A stretch of 64,000 nucleotides of DNA from Deroplatys truncata (GCA_030765065.1 CM060990.1:500764190-500828189), one strand, 5' to 3'; shown: positions 35,565-47,019, counted from the stretch's first letter. Numbers and translations: made by a program. The notes: generated from the letters alone by a model not told the origin.

Positions 35565-36652
35565 CTACTGCTTCTTGAGGTGTAGCCGCCTTGGAGCACG
35601 AGTGCGGGTGCTTGCATCTCTCTTCGGGGTGTTAGTGCAGGTAATTCGCTCTTCCAATAGCGCCAACCTCCCATGGAGATCCTCAAAGGTTTTATTGTTC
35701 TTCCTCCTGGTGGGCTTCTTAGTAGCGGACCTGGAACATTACATATTGCATCTATTAGAAAAATCATTTTTTTAAACAGATTCGCGAGTCTCCTGAAAGG
35801 AATTGCACATGTTAGACACCATGAATGGGAGCGATGTAGTTTATTTAAAGCATGAGTGTTCTTTCATAGATTTGAAATTAATACTCACTGTATTACTTTG
35901 TGTAATTCTGCTCGTTTCCTGGGTGAATGTTCAGGAGTCACCTGGAGTAGATCGCCATCTACTTGCAAATTGATTGGCCTCTCTTGGTCATCCAAAGTCA
36001 TCAAAAGCTGACGTACATTCGGGAAATCTACTTCATCTATGCCCTCTGTAGGAATAGGCGTTGTCTGCCGATTTCTGGAACAATTTTAATTATTTTTTAA
36101 ACATTAGATATTCTACAACCCGTTCAGGGTAAGCGCATCTAGATATTTTCAATGCCACTTACCTTAGGTTTCCCCGCCTGAGTAAGAATACAGCGCAGTT
36201 TTCATCGCACAGGAAGTATGACTTCATTTGATCGTGCACCTCTGGCTTCTCGCATAGGGTTGCATGGGTATCACCATTACAAAATTCAGAATGGTATTGG
36301 ACCGCATGGGTGGTTACAAGGACATCGACATCATTCACGCCTCTGTGCTGTTCCTCATCTGCATCCCCTCCTCTGGAAGAACGAACATATACAAATACGT
36401 TATTTTCTTTAAAGATTAGATGAAGCATAGTATTTCCTAGAAAGGAATAAAAATATGGTCTACTTACAGCTACCTTCTTCTGTAGACTGGGCAGTTCTCT
36501 GTGCATATTTCTCTTGAAGACATCTGGTCATGATATGAGGGCATGTTACATACAATCGAATGTATGAACCCATTGCACTCCTCCTTGTGGTAGTAGGTGT
36601 AGTGGTAGGCTTCCTCTCCACACTCACTCCAAAAATCTTCCATTCCTGCCAT
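35565..36652 (-). CDS. Four-exon Cys/His-rich protein, intact copy (P2 right)
   Basis: Predicted exons on the minus strand: 36,652-36,474 (179 nt), 36,372-36,163 (210), 36,074-35,889 (186) and 35,730-35,565 (166). The total is 741 nt, or 246 residues. All three introns are phase 2 with GT donors and TTCCAG acceptors. Exons 1 and 2 each encode one copy of a module with identical spacing: H-x3-C-N-G-x-T-H-x3-C-x2-P-x2-H-D-Q-M-x5-C-x-E-N-C-x-V. Exon 3 is acidic to mixed. Exon 4 is strongly basic with a short coiled-coil-like segment (TFEDLHGRLALLEERI). No signal peptide is visible. The Cys/His pattern suggests metal binding and the basic tail nucleic-acid binding, but I recognise no family. A TATA box lies upstream. 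Exon limits are inferred. Confidence 0.7.
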
Positions 36653-36729
36653 ACTAATGACGTGCAGATTGAGAAACTCTTTCTACAAACACCTTCAAAT
36701 AATACTTTCAGTGTGCTAGGCCTGGGACC

Positions 36730-36737
36730 TTATATAG
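36730..36737 (-). promoter_or_regulatory. TATA box of the spliced Cys/His-rich gene (right)
   Basis: Minus-strand CTATATAAGG is conserved with the left arm at the same distance from the ATG. Confidence 0.6.
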
Positions 36738-37229
36738 CAGTGGTATAATGGTGGGGATAATTGCAGAAGTGTAGGGCGGCACATGCGCATTCATAGGTTT
36801 TGAGGGCGGAGCTTGAAGCGAAGAACAGCCGTCTATTGTCTTTCACGGATGCGGTCCATTCATTTTTAAGTTTGCAACTGTACCGGATTTGAAAGTTTTA
36901 TTAGTCAACATGGGAAAGCGATGTAGCAATGGTTCTCACGGTCAGTGAATCATGTTTCATCCTTAAAGTAATTACCTCCCACACCCCAAAGCCAGTACTT
37001 ACTTGAGGAGGGACGCGACTTTTAAGTGTTTCTTCCACTAAAACCACCACGTGGCCATGTAAACGACCCTCACAATTACCAATTCCACCAGTATCATTGA
37101 TGTGATGGTGAACATACGTGTCGTTTGGTCGGGTCTTCCTCTAAAAGTCCCCTTTGCTCGAAAGACCAATTAAACACAATTAAAACCAATTAAATAAATT
37201 AAATAACCATTAATAAGATGGTGAACATA

Positions 37230-40200
37230 CAATAATATACTACTCATATACTATTAAGTTTGTCGATCTCTTGTGCTTCTGTCAGCATTCGCCTGATTCT
37301 ATTAAGGAATTTTCTTAGCTTATTTGCTAAAGTCTCTCATTAATTACCTCGTTCCGCTAGAAGCTTGTCTGTACAAACGGTTTCCTTACAATCTTCTTTT
37401 TAACTAATTAAATATACACCGGGAAAATATAATTACCGGGAAAAATGCGAAGCAGCTGGAGAATTTAATGTCGTGCCGGGATGTTGCCATGGTAGTTCAG
37501 TGGTTAGAGCAACCGGACGGGAACTGGGAGATCCGTGGTTCAAATCCCGGCTATTGCATTGAATTTTTCAGTCGCCTGGTTCTACCTTTCTAAATATATA
37601 ACATTCTATGTTATACGAAATATTTACATTATTTATAGTTATTTATATTTTATTTTTTCGTCACAGTTTTTCCTAATTGCTCCTCCTATCTTCATTATGG
37701 GGTAGGTGCTACCCTTAGAGTCTGAAAAATTCCTTAGCATATGAAATAATTTCTGGTTTATGCATTTCTTATAAAAATATATTTGTGAAGTAGTAGGTGC
37801 TGTAAACATCTTCAATTTAACGAATGTATAAAACCTCGTTCATTTATTCCAAGTCTCGTTAAAACATACCATATTCATATCAGAAGGGATAAAGAATTTC
37901 AGGGTGCAGTACAATTTATCCAATAATTAAACGAAAGAAGAAAGGAAAAAAAGACAGACATACAGAAAGACAATTCTAAACAACAGCGAACATTTACGAC
38001 ACTTAAGTATAGAAATGAATAAGGGTTTCAGAAGGCAAAGCTATCACGGAGTTCAAACCAACATCCTCTTTCTGGGAGTCGACAGCCTAATGGTAGTCAA
38101 CACGGAAGTAACAAACAAACGTGTACCTCCGTATTCTTCCTTTCTTTAAAGCTGGGAGTTAGAGCGTGCTTGAAAACTTTTTTCACCCCAAAGGGCGGTG
38201 ATCCTCAACGTGGAAGCGTCACTAATCGGGTTTACATCTCCCAAAAGGGCAGTTTTCTTGATTTCGGATGGTTTTATGACCTGTCCAGCCATGGGAAAAC
38301 ATTCGTCAACAAATAGTTGTGTGGGCAACAACAATAGCAGTGCTTGCCATTGTTTCCTCATTAGAAAAGGGTGGACAGTGTGGCTAAAGTTTCCTAGCCA
38401 TTTCACAAACCTTTTCATTTTAATGTCAACTTTCTAAAGAGGCATTTGCTCTCGCCAATGTAAATAGTTTAACCCACAACTCTCTAGGTGGGTACCTTGT
38501 TATTTAAAAGTCTTGCCACTTAGAGATGTCAGGAAGTGGATCTTTATTTTTAAGTAAACGCTTTATTTAACAGCCATTCTGTACTTTCGAGCGGAACAGC
38601 CCACAGAATTCAAACTTGTGAACTCTTATTGAAACAAACGTTTGCCGATAAATATTTACAGTATTTATCATTAGCAAGTAAGCCATAAAAATGTCAACGG
38701 CCGCGAATTCATAACATTATAGTTTTTAAATACCATGAATGATATTCACAAAAACGATGGCTTTACAGAGATAGATACCTTTACTGTTTAAGACATTTTA
38801 CATGTATATCAATTGTCAAAATAACTAAAATTACCATTGGACATCAATTTAGTCGTTTACGTTATAAACAGCATTTGCTGATAGAACCATTCGCACACGT
38901 CTTTTAAAATTGTTCATTATAAGACTCTTAGTATTAAGAGGTAAACTATTAAACGTATATAATTACTGCACTTTAGGGTAAAATATAATTGAAATAACAA
39001 TATATACTATTGCTGTTTTTGTGGAAGAATTGTGAACAAAAGCACATCTGATGCAACTATCCAAATTTTTTTAATGTAATAAAGACAACTTGGCGTATTA
39101 ATGCACAAAAATGTAACAATATCGAGCTATATAAAAAGTGACTCCACAACTTAACATAATTGTTCATCTTTGCAGTACGAAAAGTTTGTTTCTGTAAGTG
39201 GTGCTGTGGTGAAAATTTGTCAAATTTTGATGAACATTTTCTGTTTATATATCTCTTTAGGACAAAGGGTTTTTTTATTTTAAAAGTTTAGTGGCACTTA
39301 TAATCCTAAAGTAGCTGTCCAAGTTTAATTACAAATTATATAAGCGCCGCCCAAAGTTGTAATTTAAATTCACTTTTCTTGTAAATATGTGTTTTACAGA
39401 ATGCTACATGGTATCAATTAATTAGCTTTTGTTCTAGTAGTGTGAAATTTGGCACATGCATTCGGCAGGATAATTATAAATTCCATTATCCATTTTGTTC
39501 TGTTTGTATGCATCTAAAGGTACTATTAGCTTTTAATATGTTGAATGCCGACTTTTATGCTACATTTTAGCCTTTTCTCCTCCCTTAGAAAGGTTTTAAA
39601 ACTCTAATACTGGAGTTTACAGGTACAACCTTGCTAAACGTCCAGAACAAAATCTTAAGATATTGCATTTTCTATTTCGTATATCAAGTAGGTTTGAGTT
39701 GAATACAAACTTTTTAAGACAAATATATTTTACTTCGTAATTTTTTAAAATTATTCTGAAACTTATAGAATATGTTTATAATTACTGTGGCAATAAGTGG
39801 CAAAGAAATTTTAGTCTTACATGAAGGTACATTTTGGAGATGGAAATTTAACTATGGCGTCCTTGAAAGCCTTCTTATACAAAATAAAACGTCTTTAAAG
39901 TTGTACATTTAAACCTGGAAGCTTTTATTCTGTTTAAGATATAGTATCAATCTCTTCTCTAAGTATATTTTCACTTTGAAACACAGCTTTAACTATTTTT
40001 ATCTTGTTTTTAAATCTTTCTAGGTCATAGACAATAAACGTTATGAGTGGGGCAGTCATGAATGTATGTGTATTAATAAAACACACTATAGAGAAAGAAT
40101 CTAGCATGCAATTGACCCATATTGAACATAATTATTGCAACATCTGTAAAATCATATTTATTTATTTATTTTTGGCAGTGAAAATATATAGAAAGACGTA

Positions 40201-40969
40201 TATAACTATTCTGATATACAAGACTGCAATTTTAAAGATAATAAATATGAAGAACCCATATTTACACCTTTCATCTGAGTGCATCATAGCGCTATAGTAA
40301 TATCTGAATATGCAAATGAGCTCAGTGATCTACACGATATACCTATTGGTATTTTCATAAAATCTAAGAGGAAGCCCTGAATGTAATTCAAAGTAAGAAA
40401 CTTTGACTAAACCGAGAATTGGACACGGACCCTGAGGATGAGGAGCCAGGACGTCATACCTGCGTCACCAGGTTCCTTAGATTACAATTTATATTCTAAT
40501 TCTGGTCCTGTACACTGCCCGTGTGTGAATATTTCCTTGTTGCATAAACTTCCTGGTAAACAACATTGAGTGCGTAACATATTTTATGTTTGAGGCTCAT
40601 TTCTGTGCAAGAGGTGATGCATTTAGCACAAAATTCTTAAGATAACTGTTAAACTGAAACAACTAGACATTTATACTCATCAATATACACACATTATTCA
40701 TAACTAGGCTTGTAATCTTTGAAAGCGACAGAGTGGAATGCAGTGCTTTTAGGTTAGTTACCCCCTTGAGTGTGCGCGTGCCTACAATCCAATAGACAAG
40801 AGTGAACCGATTTGTAAACCATACTGAAGCCAACTTTGTCATAAGCCCCAAATATTACGAAATCATTCTACACAAATACTAACTTCATCAGAAAAAGTTA
40901 CCAGTAGGGTCCTTATACGGCCTCTAGAACAAAGTGAATGCCGACAAATAATGAGGCGTACAATACGAT
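37230..40969. other. Intergenic between P2 and element 3
   Basis: AT-rich, no gene recognised apart from the SINE-like head at 37,484. Short frames (e.g. near 38,146-38,437 on both strands) overlap and have no family features. Confidence 0.45.
37484..37559 (+). mobile_element. tRNA-like SINE head or tRNA pseudogene
   Basis: TAGTTCAGTGGTTAGAGC (A-box-like) and GTGGTTCAAATCCCG (B-box) at tRNA spacing, with weak acceptor pairing. Either a SINE head or a decayed tRNA gene. Confidence 0.55.
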
Positions 40970-41520
40970 GAGCTTAATTGACCGTATAATTAGATTACAC
41001 GTTTTTTTACGCCTAGGTGCCTCTGAGGGGGCTTGCCGCCAAAAGCGCCGGCATCTCTAAGTGCTTGTCACCTGTCAAGTTGATTGACAAGGGTATCTAA
41101 CCCCTGCCAATCAACTTGATAACGACCAGACACGTATTCAGATATCGTGAATCATTGCTTTCAAAACACTGAAGCCGCGGAAAAAGCATTTGCCTCCATC
41201 TACGAATGGAAGTTGCCGACCCCTCCCCTAAATCTGGAAAATATTTGGGCCACAAAGACAGCCCAAATTAATTAGCTTAATTGAGCGATTAATTGATTGC
41301 ATATATGACATGTGTTTTGACACCTCGACGTCTTTGAGGGGACTTGGCGCCAAAAAGTCAGCATCTCTAAGTGCTTGTTACCTGTGAAACTGAATTGACA
41401 AGAGTTGACAGGTGCTGTATGACATGTCAATCAATCAGATAATGACTGTACATGTGTATAATTATCTCGCCTCATTGACTTCAAACGGCTTAAACCACTA
41501 CCAAAAGCTATATCGCCCTA
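40970..41520. repeat. Two diverged ~305-bp direct repeats at the left edge of element 3
   Basis: Units starting with AGCTTAATTGA at about 40,970 and 41,275 share GGCATCTCTAAGTGCTTGT-like cores followed by CACCTGT...TTGACAAG. They abut the truncated MCP. They may be part of the element's terminus or an unrelated repeat. Confidence 0.55.
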
Positions 41521-42331
41521 CAGCGGCTTGGACTCCCAGTACCGCATTCATAAATAGCGAGGTTTCTCAAGCTTAGGTGTTGTTGCTATATTCCATGTGA
41601 AGGAACCTGTCTGGGGGACAATAGGCTGGGTGTTAAGATCCATGGAACGAAAGGCAATGTGTAGAGGTGTATCAGTCTTTATAATTTTTAGAAAGTGAAC
41701 CTTTTCAGCAACAGAAAGAGAAATTACAGGCATCCTCCATTTGATTCAAGTTAACTTTATATTACCTTCCTCTCCATTTGAAGTCTGGACACAATTTGTA
41801 GGATCTTTGGATCTTATGAGAACCAATTTAAACTTGCTGTTGAGAATGAGCTCCTTGTGATCATCAGCAAACTCTAGGAGCATAGACAGTGCGACTATAG
41901 CATTGAAAGCCTCATTCGCAGCATGCGCTATATCAACTTCCTCACCAGGATAAGTCCACCCTGCATTCAGCAGACGATTCGACTCCATAGGGTTGAGAGC
42001 TGTAATAATTTCGTATAGCTGTAGTAATTCCAGGATTCCTTCTTCTATCTATATTGTAGCATTTATATCTAGACGGATTTCATCAAATATGAACGCTATG
42101 CCATTATTGGTGAGCTTTGCTGTAGTAGGAGATCTATCTACTTTAGTGAGAGAGCCCTCGATGTGAAGGTAACTTGTTAGACAGCGTATGCAAATCTTCA
42201 GCTTGGCAAGGTGTTCTAACTTCATTATTTACATTCAGAACAGATATGTTGAATGGTGGAAAAATATGCTCACCTTCCTTGGTGATCTTGTCATCAAAGG
42301 CCGGAATCCCTTTTACGTTTAAGATGCCCAT
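41520..42331 (-). pseudogene. Major capsid protein, element 3 (truncated, frameshifted)
   Basis: A diverged relative of the P2 MCP, starting at 42,331. The start, the CQAEDL region, MESNRLLNAGWTYPGE and the FLKIIKTDTPLHIAFRSMDL segment can be followed through several frames. Homology fades at about 41,520, leaving out the last third (FDHCNI... region of P2). Older than the P2 copies. Confidence 0.72.
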
Positions 42332-42450
42332 TAAAGTATTTTGTAGCCTATCCTCTGGAGGAACTTGCGGCTACCACCTCCTTGACAGTCGGGGAAGTAG
42401 TCCGCCTGAAACTAACTATACGTCGTATATTATAGTATTTGCAATGTCTT

Positions 42451-43157
42451 TTAAAATGTATTCCCATTGCGTCTTATGCGAAGTCTTGCAGTTATAACCT
42501 CGTTCCTGAACTTGATTGGCTTCCCGTATTGATCTACCACTCGAATAGTGATCTGATAGACATAGTTTCTATCTATGACTGGTAGATATATCGTTTCGAG
42601 AGTTCTTGAGATATGTAATAGCCCGGTGGAACAGAAGGGAAAAACTCGTAGAGCGTATGTTCACTTTTACCGCCAAGGAAAGAACCTGTTGCAATACTGC
42701 CCTCCACTTGTATGATACCCACTTTAAATATATTCACATGATCATCACATTCAGTCATTACTCCAGCAGGACTTATTTTAGTGTCGCTGAATACAAGAAT
42801 CGAGCCTATAGATCTATGTTCCGAAAATCTATTGTATAACAACAGAAGATTTAGCCTTCATTGTATTATTATTATTAGGCCTTATGAAGAATATTTCATC
42901 ATTCAATCGTAGTTTATCCTTTAGAAATTTATTGATATCGGCAATCTTGTACGCTCCATGAGGAATGGCATTGGATTCTGGCTTACCATTAAGAATATAA
43001 TGAAATCGATTATTGCTTTCATCGATGTTTGGTATTGAGTAGAATGTTTCATTCAACAGATCAAGCTCATAATGAGCTGGATGTACTAGCTTTAGAGGAG
43101 GGTATAGATATTTGAAATAACAGCGTCTGGTCCACCCAGTGTAACTTTACAACTCAT
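42451..43157 (-). pseudogene. Penton / minor capsid protein, element 3
   Basis: Met at 43,157. NETFYSIPNIDESNNRFHY, FIRPNNNNTMKA, LYEFFPSVPPGYYIS and VVDQYGKPIKF align with the P2 penton in the same order. Several frameshifts and stops. The C-terminus NGNTF matches the NGNIF ending of P2. Confidence 0.72.
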
Positions 43158-43189
43158 TTTGGCAATGTAGCAGCTCTTATATTAATGGA

Positions 43190-43442
43190 AATTGCAAGCA
43201 CAAGTATCCGCAGATGCCTGAATCAAATTGTGGTATCTCTGTATATTACAGAAGCATTTAACGCCTTGTAGATATTTCTCATTCTCAGAAGGCGGTTTCA
43301 AATTACTGAAACCATAAAAGCAGTATCCCACATCACCCTCTTTCCTTACAGCTACCCAACGTGTTCCCTCAGTATCAGAGGTATCGACATTAGCAATACG
43401 TCTCTCTTCAAATTAGGCTTTAAAGGTAGTTTATCAATCGTA
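43190..43442 (-). pseudogene. Adenain-like protease, element 3, C-terminal part
   Basis: RWVAVRKEGDVGYCFYGFSNLK aligns in shorter blocks (e.g. WVAVRKEG, NLKPP) with the P2 protease. The usual His before Trp is Arg here, and the DSFG acidic motif reads YGFS. The rest of the gene lies beyond the mariner insertion at 45,323-45,440. Confidence 0.65.
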
Positions 43443-43444
43443 TA

Positions 43445-45322
43445 CAGCGTCAATCACCTAAACCTTGCACCGCAAATATTTCGAAAATGGAAAGTGCTAT
43501 TAATGTGATATTTTCACAGCATTAATAGGTAGTCAGGGGCTCGTACATTTAGCCTATAAACAGATTTTAATAATACTGAGAAAGTGTAATTTTTTAGCAA
43601 ACATGCAATTTTGAAATGGAACAATGCCTAGTTACGTCACAGAATAAAGGTAGAGTAAATTGGAATTGCAATGGTCTTTGTTGCAGGATTCTATTGCAAG
43701 TGGCTTACGAGAAATTTTATTTTGAAAAGTTTCCAACACGACAATTCTTTGTCCCATTCAACCTGTTTAGTTGCTGGGTACAATGTTGTTATGTTTTTTG
43801 CATTGTGTTTTCTGTTAATTGATTGCATTCCAACTTTCTGGTCAGTTAATTTGTGACAGTTGAAGCAGTAAGTCGTGAGTGGAAGATGGGGTTTACTAAT
43901 GCAGAAAAAGCAGACATGATCATGGTGTATGGAGAGTGTAAGAATGCAGTTCATTCCTGTACGGTGTATGCGGAAGCGTATCCCAAAAGACGTCAACCAT
44001 CTCGGCAATTATTTATCAACCTCTTCAACCAATTACGTGAAAGTGGTACTGTAACACCCAGAAAACGTAACAGAAACAAACAATTGACTGGAGAAGAGGC
44101 AGAAATTAATGTTTTGGCTGCCGTTGCAGTAGATCCGCAAATTAGTTCCCGCACAATCGCACGTGGAAGTGGCATAAGTCAGGCAAGTGTACTGCGCATT
44201 CTCCATCGACATAAGTTCCATCCCTATCACACATCTCTCCATCAAGGGTTGCATGGAAATGCTTTTGAGAATCGTGTTAACTTTTGTACATAGGCATTAA
44301 GACATTATACTCCAGATTCATTATATATCTTGTTTAATGATGAAGCAACATTTACTAATTATGGCCTGGTAAACCGCAGAAACATGCACTATTGGTCTGT
44401 TGACAATCCCCGTTGGCTTCTTCGTCAGGTGGAATGTCAGCGTCCATGGAGTTTAAAGGTGAGGCGTGGGATAGTGAACCATCAGCTTATAGGCCCTTTG
44501 TTCATAGAAGGAAACAATGAACTCGCACAATTATCGCAGCCTCCTGACGTACCAACTGCCCCAGATGCTAGAAGACGTTCCTTTGCAGACTAGAAGGAAC
44601 ATGTGGTACCAACATGATGGCTGTCCAACCCATAGTGCACATAGAGCTTGTCTTAACGGATTGTTTCCAAATCGTTGGATTGGATGAAGAGGACCTGTAC
44701 TTGGCCGTCCCGTTCACCGAATCTGACCCCTTTAGACTTCTTCTGTGGGGAAGGCTGAAAGACACTGTCTACAAGGATGTACCAACTACACCAGACGATA
44801 TGAAACGACGTATTTCTGCTGCCTGCTCTGAAATTTCTGCTGAAATGCTAGAACGTGTGCAGCAGTCTTTCCATCGCAGACTGGAAGTGTGTATTGAAGC
44901 TGCCGGTGGTCATTTTGAATACAACCTTTAAAGCGCTATGTTTTCTTTACTTGTAAGAACCGACGGAAGTATTTTAATTCCCTCTTGTTTTCTTTAGTTT
45001 GTGCTACTACAGGTTGTACAATTGTCGGTACGTAAAAGTTTCAAAATAAGATTCCTTGTAAACCACTTGCACTAGAATGTTACAATATACGCCACTGACA
45101 TACGAATTTACCCTACCTTTATTTTGTTGATGTAACTAGGCATTGTTCCATTTAAAGAATTGTATGTTTGCTAAAAAAATACACTTTCTCGGTATTATTA
45201 AAATCTGTTTATAGGCTAAAGTACGAGCCCCTGACTACCAATCAATGCTGTGAAAACTGCACATCAATAGCACTTTCGTTTTCCAAAATATTATCGGTGC
45301 AAGTTTTAGGTGATTCACTCTG
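43445..45322 (+). mobile_element. Tc1/mariner-superfamily transposon with ~218-bp TIRs
   Basis: TIRs 43,445-43,662 and about 45,105-45,322 are inverted copies beginning CAG(C/A)GT.AATCACCTAAA. The flanking dinucleotide is TA on both sides (43,443-43,444 and 45,323-45,324), the superfamily's target duplication. Total 1,878 bp. It interrupts the element 3 protease, whose reading continues on both sides. Confidence 0.9.
43886..44931 (+). pseudogene. Mariner-like DDE transposase
   Basis: From ATG at 43,886: an N-terminal helix-turn-helix region (MGFTNAEKADMIMVYGEC...), of the type found in many insect mariner-like transposases. LFNDEATF with the first catalytic Asp lies at about 44,330, and a HDGCPTH segment with the second Asp at about 44,610 in another frame. 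A TAG at about 44,291 and frameshifts near 44,510 and 44,590 inactivate it. The C-terminus runs to 44,931. Confidence 0.85.
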
Positions 45323-45324
45323 TA

Positions 45325-45440
45325 TAGTTCTCTAAAATAGGAAATCTTTAAACGTCTTGCATACACTTCGATATCTGTGTTGCTTGGGGCTTCTCCGGTA
45401 TGTGTAAAATCCTCTTCTAGATTCTTTTGACTTCCTTTTT
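45325..45440 (-). pseudogene. Adenain-like protease, element 3, N-terminal part
   Basis: The minus-strand frame with THTGEAPSNTDIEVYARRLK then ISYFREL ends at the mariner TA and continues as the IDKLP segment on the other side (below 43,443). This fits the N-terminal part of Maverick proteases. No clear start Met. A TATAAAAA sits just upstream (about 45,436-45,443). Confidence 0.55.
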
Positions 45441-45459
45441 ATACTCTTTCATTTAGAGC

Positions 45460-46035
45460 GTTTATTTTATGAGGCCCTCGCGGTTTTAGATACAGCAGCT
45501 AAAGAGGACATCAGCGGTATCATTGGTAAAATACCGCCGTTATTCCACTTCTTACTCCTTATCTTTCGGAATCCCTTTCCTCTAGCCTCCATCGCCTTGC
45601 TATGTCTCGCAATTTCTGCTAAGTGTCTTATCAGCTGCCTTTTTTATTGACTACACAAGCTTTTTAAGCAGCGTCTCCAGCTGCGGCAACTAAAGCAGCA
45701 ATGTTAGGAATAAATGGTGAAAGCCCACCTCTTTTCTTCTTCATTAAGGCTCCCACTGCAACCTTAGCTTTCGTGATTGAAGTTACTATCCTCGCCGCTA
45801 TCCTTCCGCCCAAAGTTTGTCCGATGACTGGGCACGCATCCAGGTCCTCTCCGCAAGAATCTTATCTGCCAAGTGTGTTGAAACGCTGTCCTTATCCTCA
45901 GTGTATGTAACATCGTGCTGTTTGCAAGCTTCGTCTAATTGGTTAATTCGCGGGTCTCATCTTTGCAGGCATTTTTCAATTTCGTGCCTGGACCAGAAAA
46001 TCTATGTCCCGGCAAGAGAACTTCAAAGAGGAGTG
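45460..46035 (-). pseudogene. Phospholipase A2-domain virion protein (parvovirus VP1u-like PLA2)
   Basis: On the minus strand near 46,020-45,970 one frame reads LPGHRFSGPGTKL, the PLA2 calcium-loop type segment. After a frameshift, LDEACKQHDVTY (coding at about 45,900-45,934) carries the His-Asp catalytic dyad of PLA2 domains. Downstream blocks, again shifted, are basic (KKKRGG) and then small-hydrophobic (FIPNIAALVAA), ending in YLKPRG. This order (PLA2, basic stretch, hydrophobic segment, LKP-type tail) fits the PLA2-bearing proteins of metazoan Mavericks/adintoviruses. The enzyme is thought to help virions cross membranes. It is broken in several places here. Confidence 0.72.
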
Positions 46036-46396
46036 AATTAATTATTGAATTAATAATTCCAGAATTGTGCTTATACTGCAACGACCTTCCTCTCTTAGCT
46101 CTCATGATATACTAATCGATCACATGCATGCATTGGCACTTTTATATATTTCCTTTGACGTCTAACTTGACCTAAGTAAAACGTGACTACAAAACCTAAC
46201 CAAACGGAACCACACGTGGCTAATTAATCCGGTCATTTAGCTGGCTTATTCTCTTCAATATGAATATAAACAGCGCGTGTACTCTTTATAAGTTAGTTAT
46301 TAACGTGTAACTTGTTAAGCAACAGTGCTCTCTACCTATTTAGATATTAGACTTTGAAAGCTACTTAAATGCGATTGTCATGACAAGCTATTTCCT
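46036..46396. other. Divergent intergenic region between PLA2 and ATPase genes
   Basis: No gene. The two operon-like gene sets of element 3 diverge from here, so promoters are expected, but no clear TATA/initiator pair could be fixed. Confidence 0.4.
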
Positions 46397-46983
46397 TATA
46401 ATGTCAGAGCTTTTATTTTAGTAAGTTCCAGCGCAGGGAAAACGAATGTATTACTCAGTATACTGCTCCAGAGAATGGACTACGCTATGAAAATTTGTAT
46501 ATCCATTTAATGTCTCTCTGTCAGCCAAAGTATCACTACCTTGTTAAAGTACTTGGAAATAACGATGGTATAGAAGTGAACACTGTCGACAATGGAGTGT
46601 GTCCTTCTGAAGTCAAAGAAAATTCAATGTTTATATTCGATGGCGTCATTATTGAAAAGCAGCGAAAGATAGTATCCTTTTACAGTATGGATACAGATCG
46701 AAATGTCGACTCTGTATATCTAGAACTATCCTATGCTAAAGTGCCAAAACATTTAATTCGCGATAATACAAACATGATTATACTCTTCAGGCAAGATAAT
46801 TTAAACTTGAAGCATATTTATGAAGATTATGTAAATACTGACAGGACCTAAAATGAATTTAAAGATCCATGTAAGACTGTTTGGGAGAGTTTATCAGAAG
46901 GAAGAGCCTTTGTTGCGATAATTCCGGAATTTCATATGAACGAGGGCTATATAGGAATGTTTTCGATGTATATATTAAGCTAG
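46397..46983 (+). pseudogene. FtsK/HerA-type genome-packaging ATPase, element 3
   Basis: The Walker A-like segment VSSSAGKTNVLLS lies at about 46,415-46,455. After a frameshift, LRYENLYIHLMSLCQPKYHY follows. The Walker B region reads SMFIFDGVIIEK, with Gly at the second acidic position (46,642-46,644) where Asp is usual. YSMDTDRNVDSVYL, PKHLIRDNTNMIILF and LNLKHIYEDYVNTD are typical of Maverick packaging ATPases. A stop at 46,849 and frameshifts break it. C-terminal FKDPCKTVWES and EGRAFVAI continue past the stop. Confidence 0.82.
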
Positions 46984-47019
46984 ATAAAAAAGAAGATGAT
47001 CATTCGTAGTTAATAATTA

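Larger units (their letters stand above)
33627..37229. repeat. Palindrome P2, right arm
   Basis: Inverted copy of 28,790-32,835. The inner edge is exact at 33,627; the outer edge near 37,229 falls inside a minisatellite unit (GTATGTTCACCATC on the minus strand), with several units missing relative to the left arm. Confidence 0.9.

Noticed and set aside
10022..37229. Palindromes as nanopore fold-back or assembly artefacts
   Set aside because: Arms differ by many substitutions, private stops, and deletions of 10 nt, ~350 bp and 2.26 kb, which an artefact would not show.
37484..37559. Functional tRNA gene
   Set aside because: A and B boxes are present, but acceptor pairing is poor.
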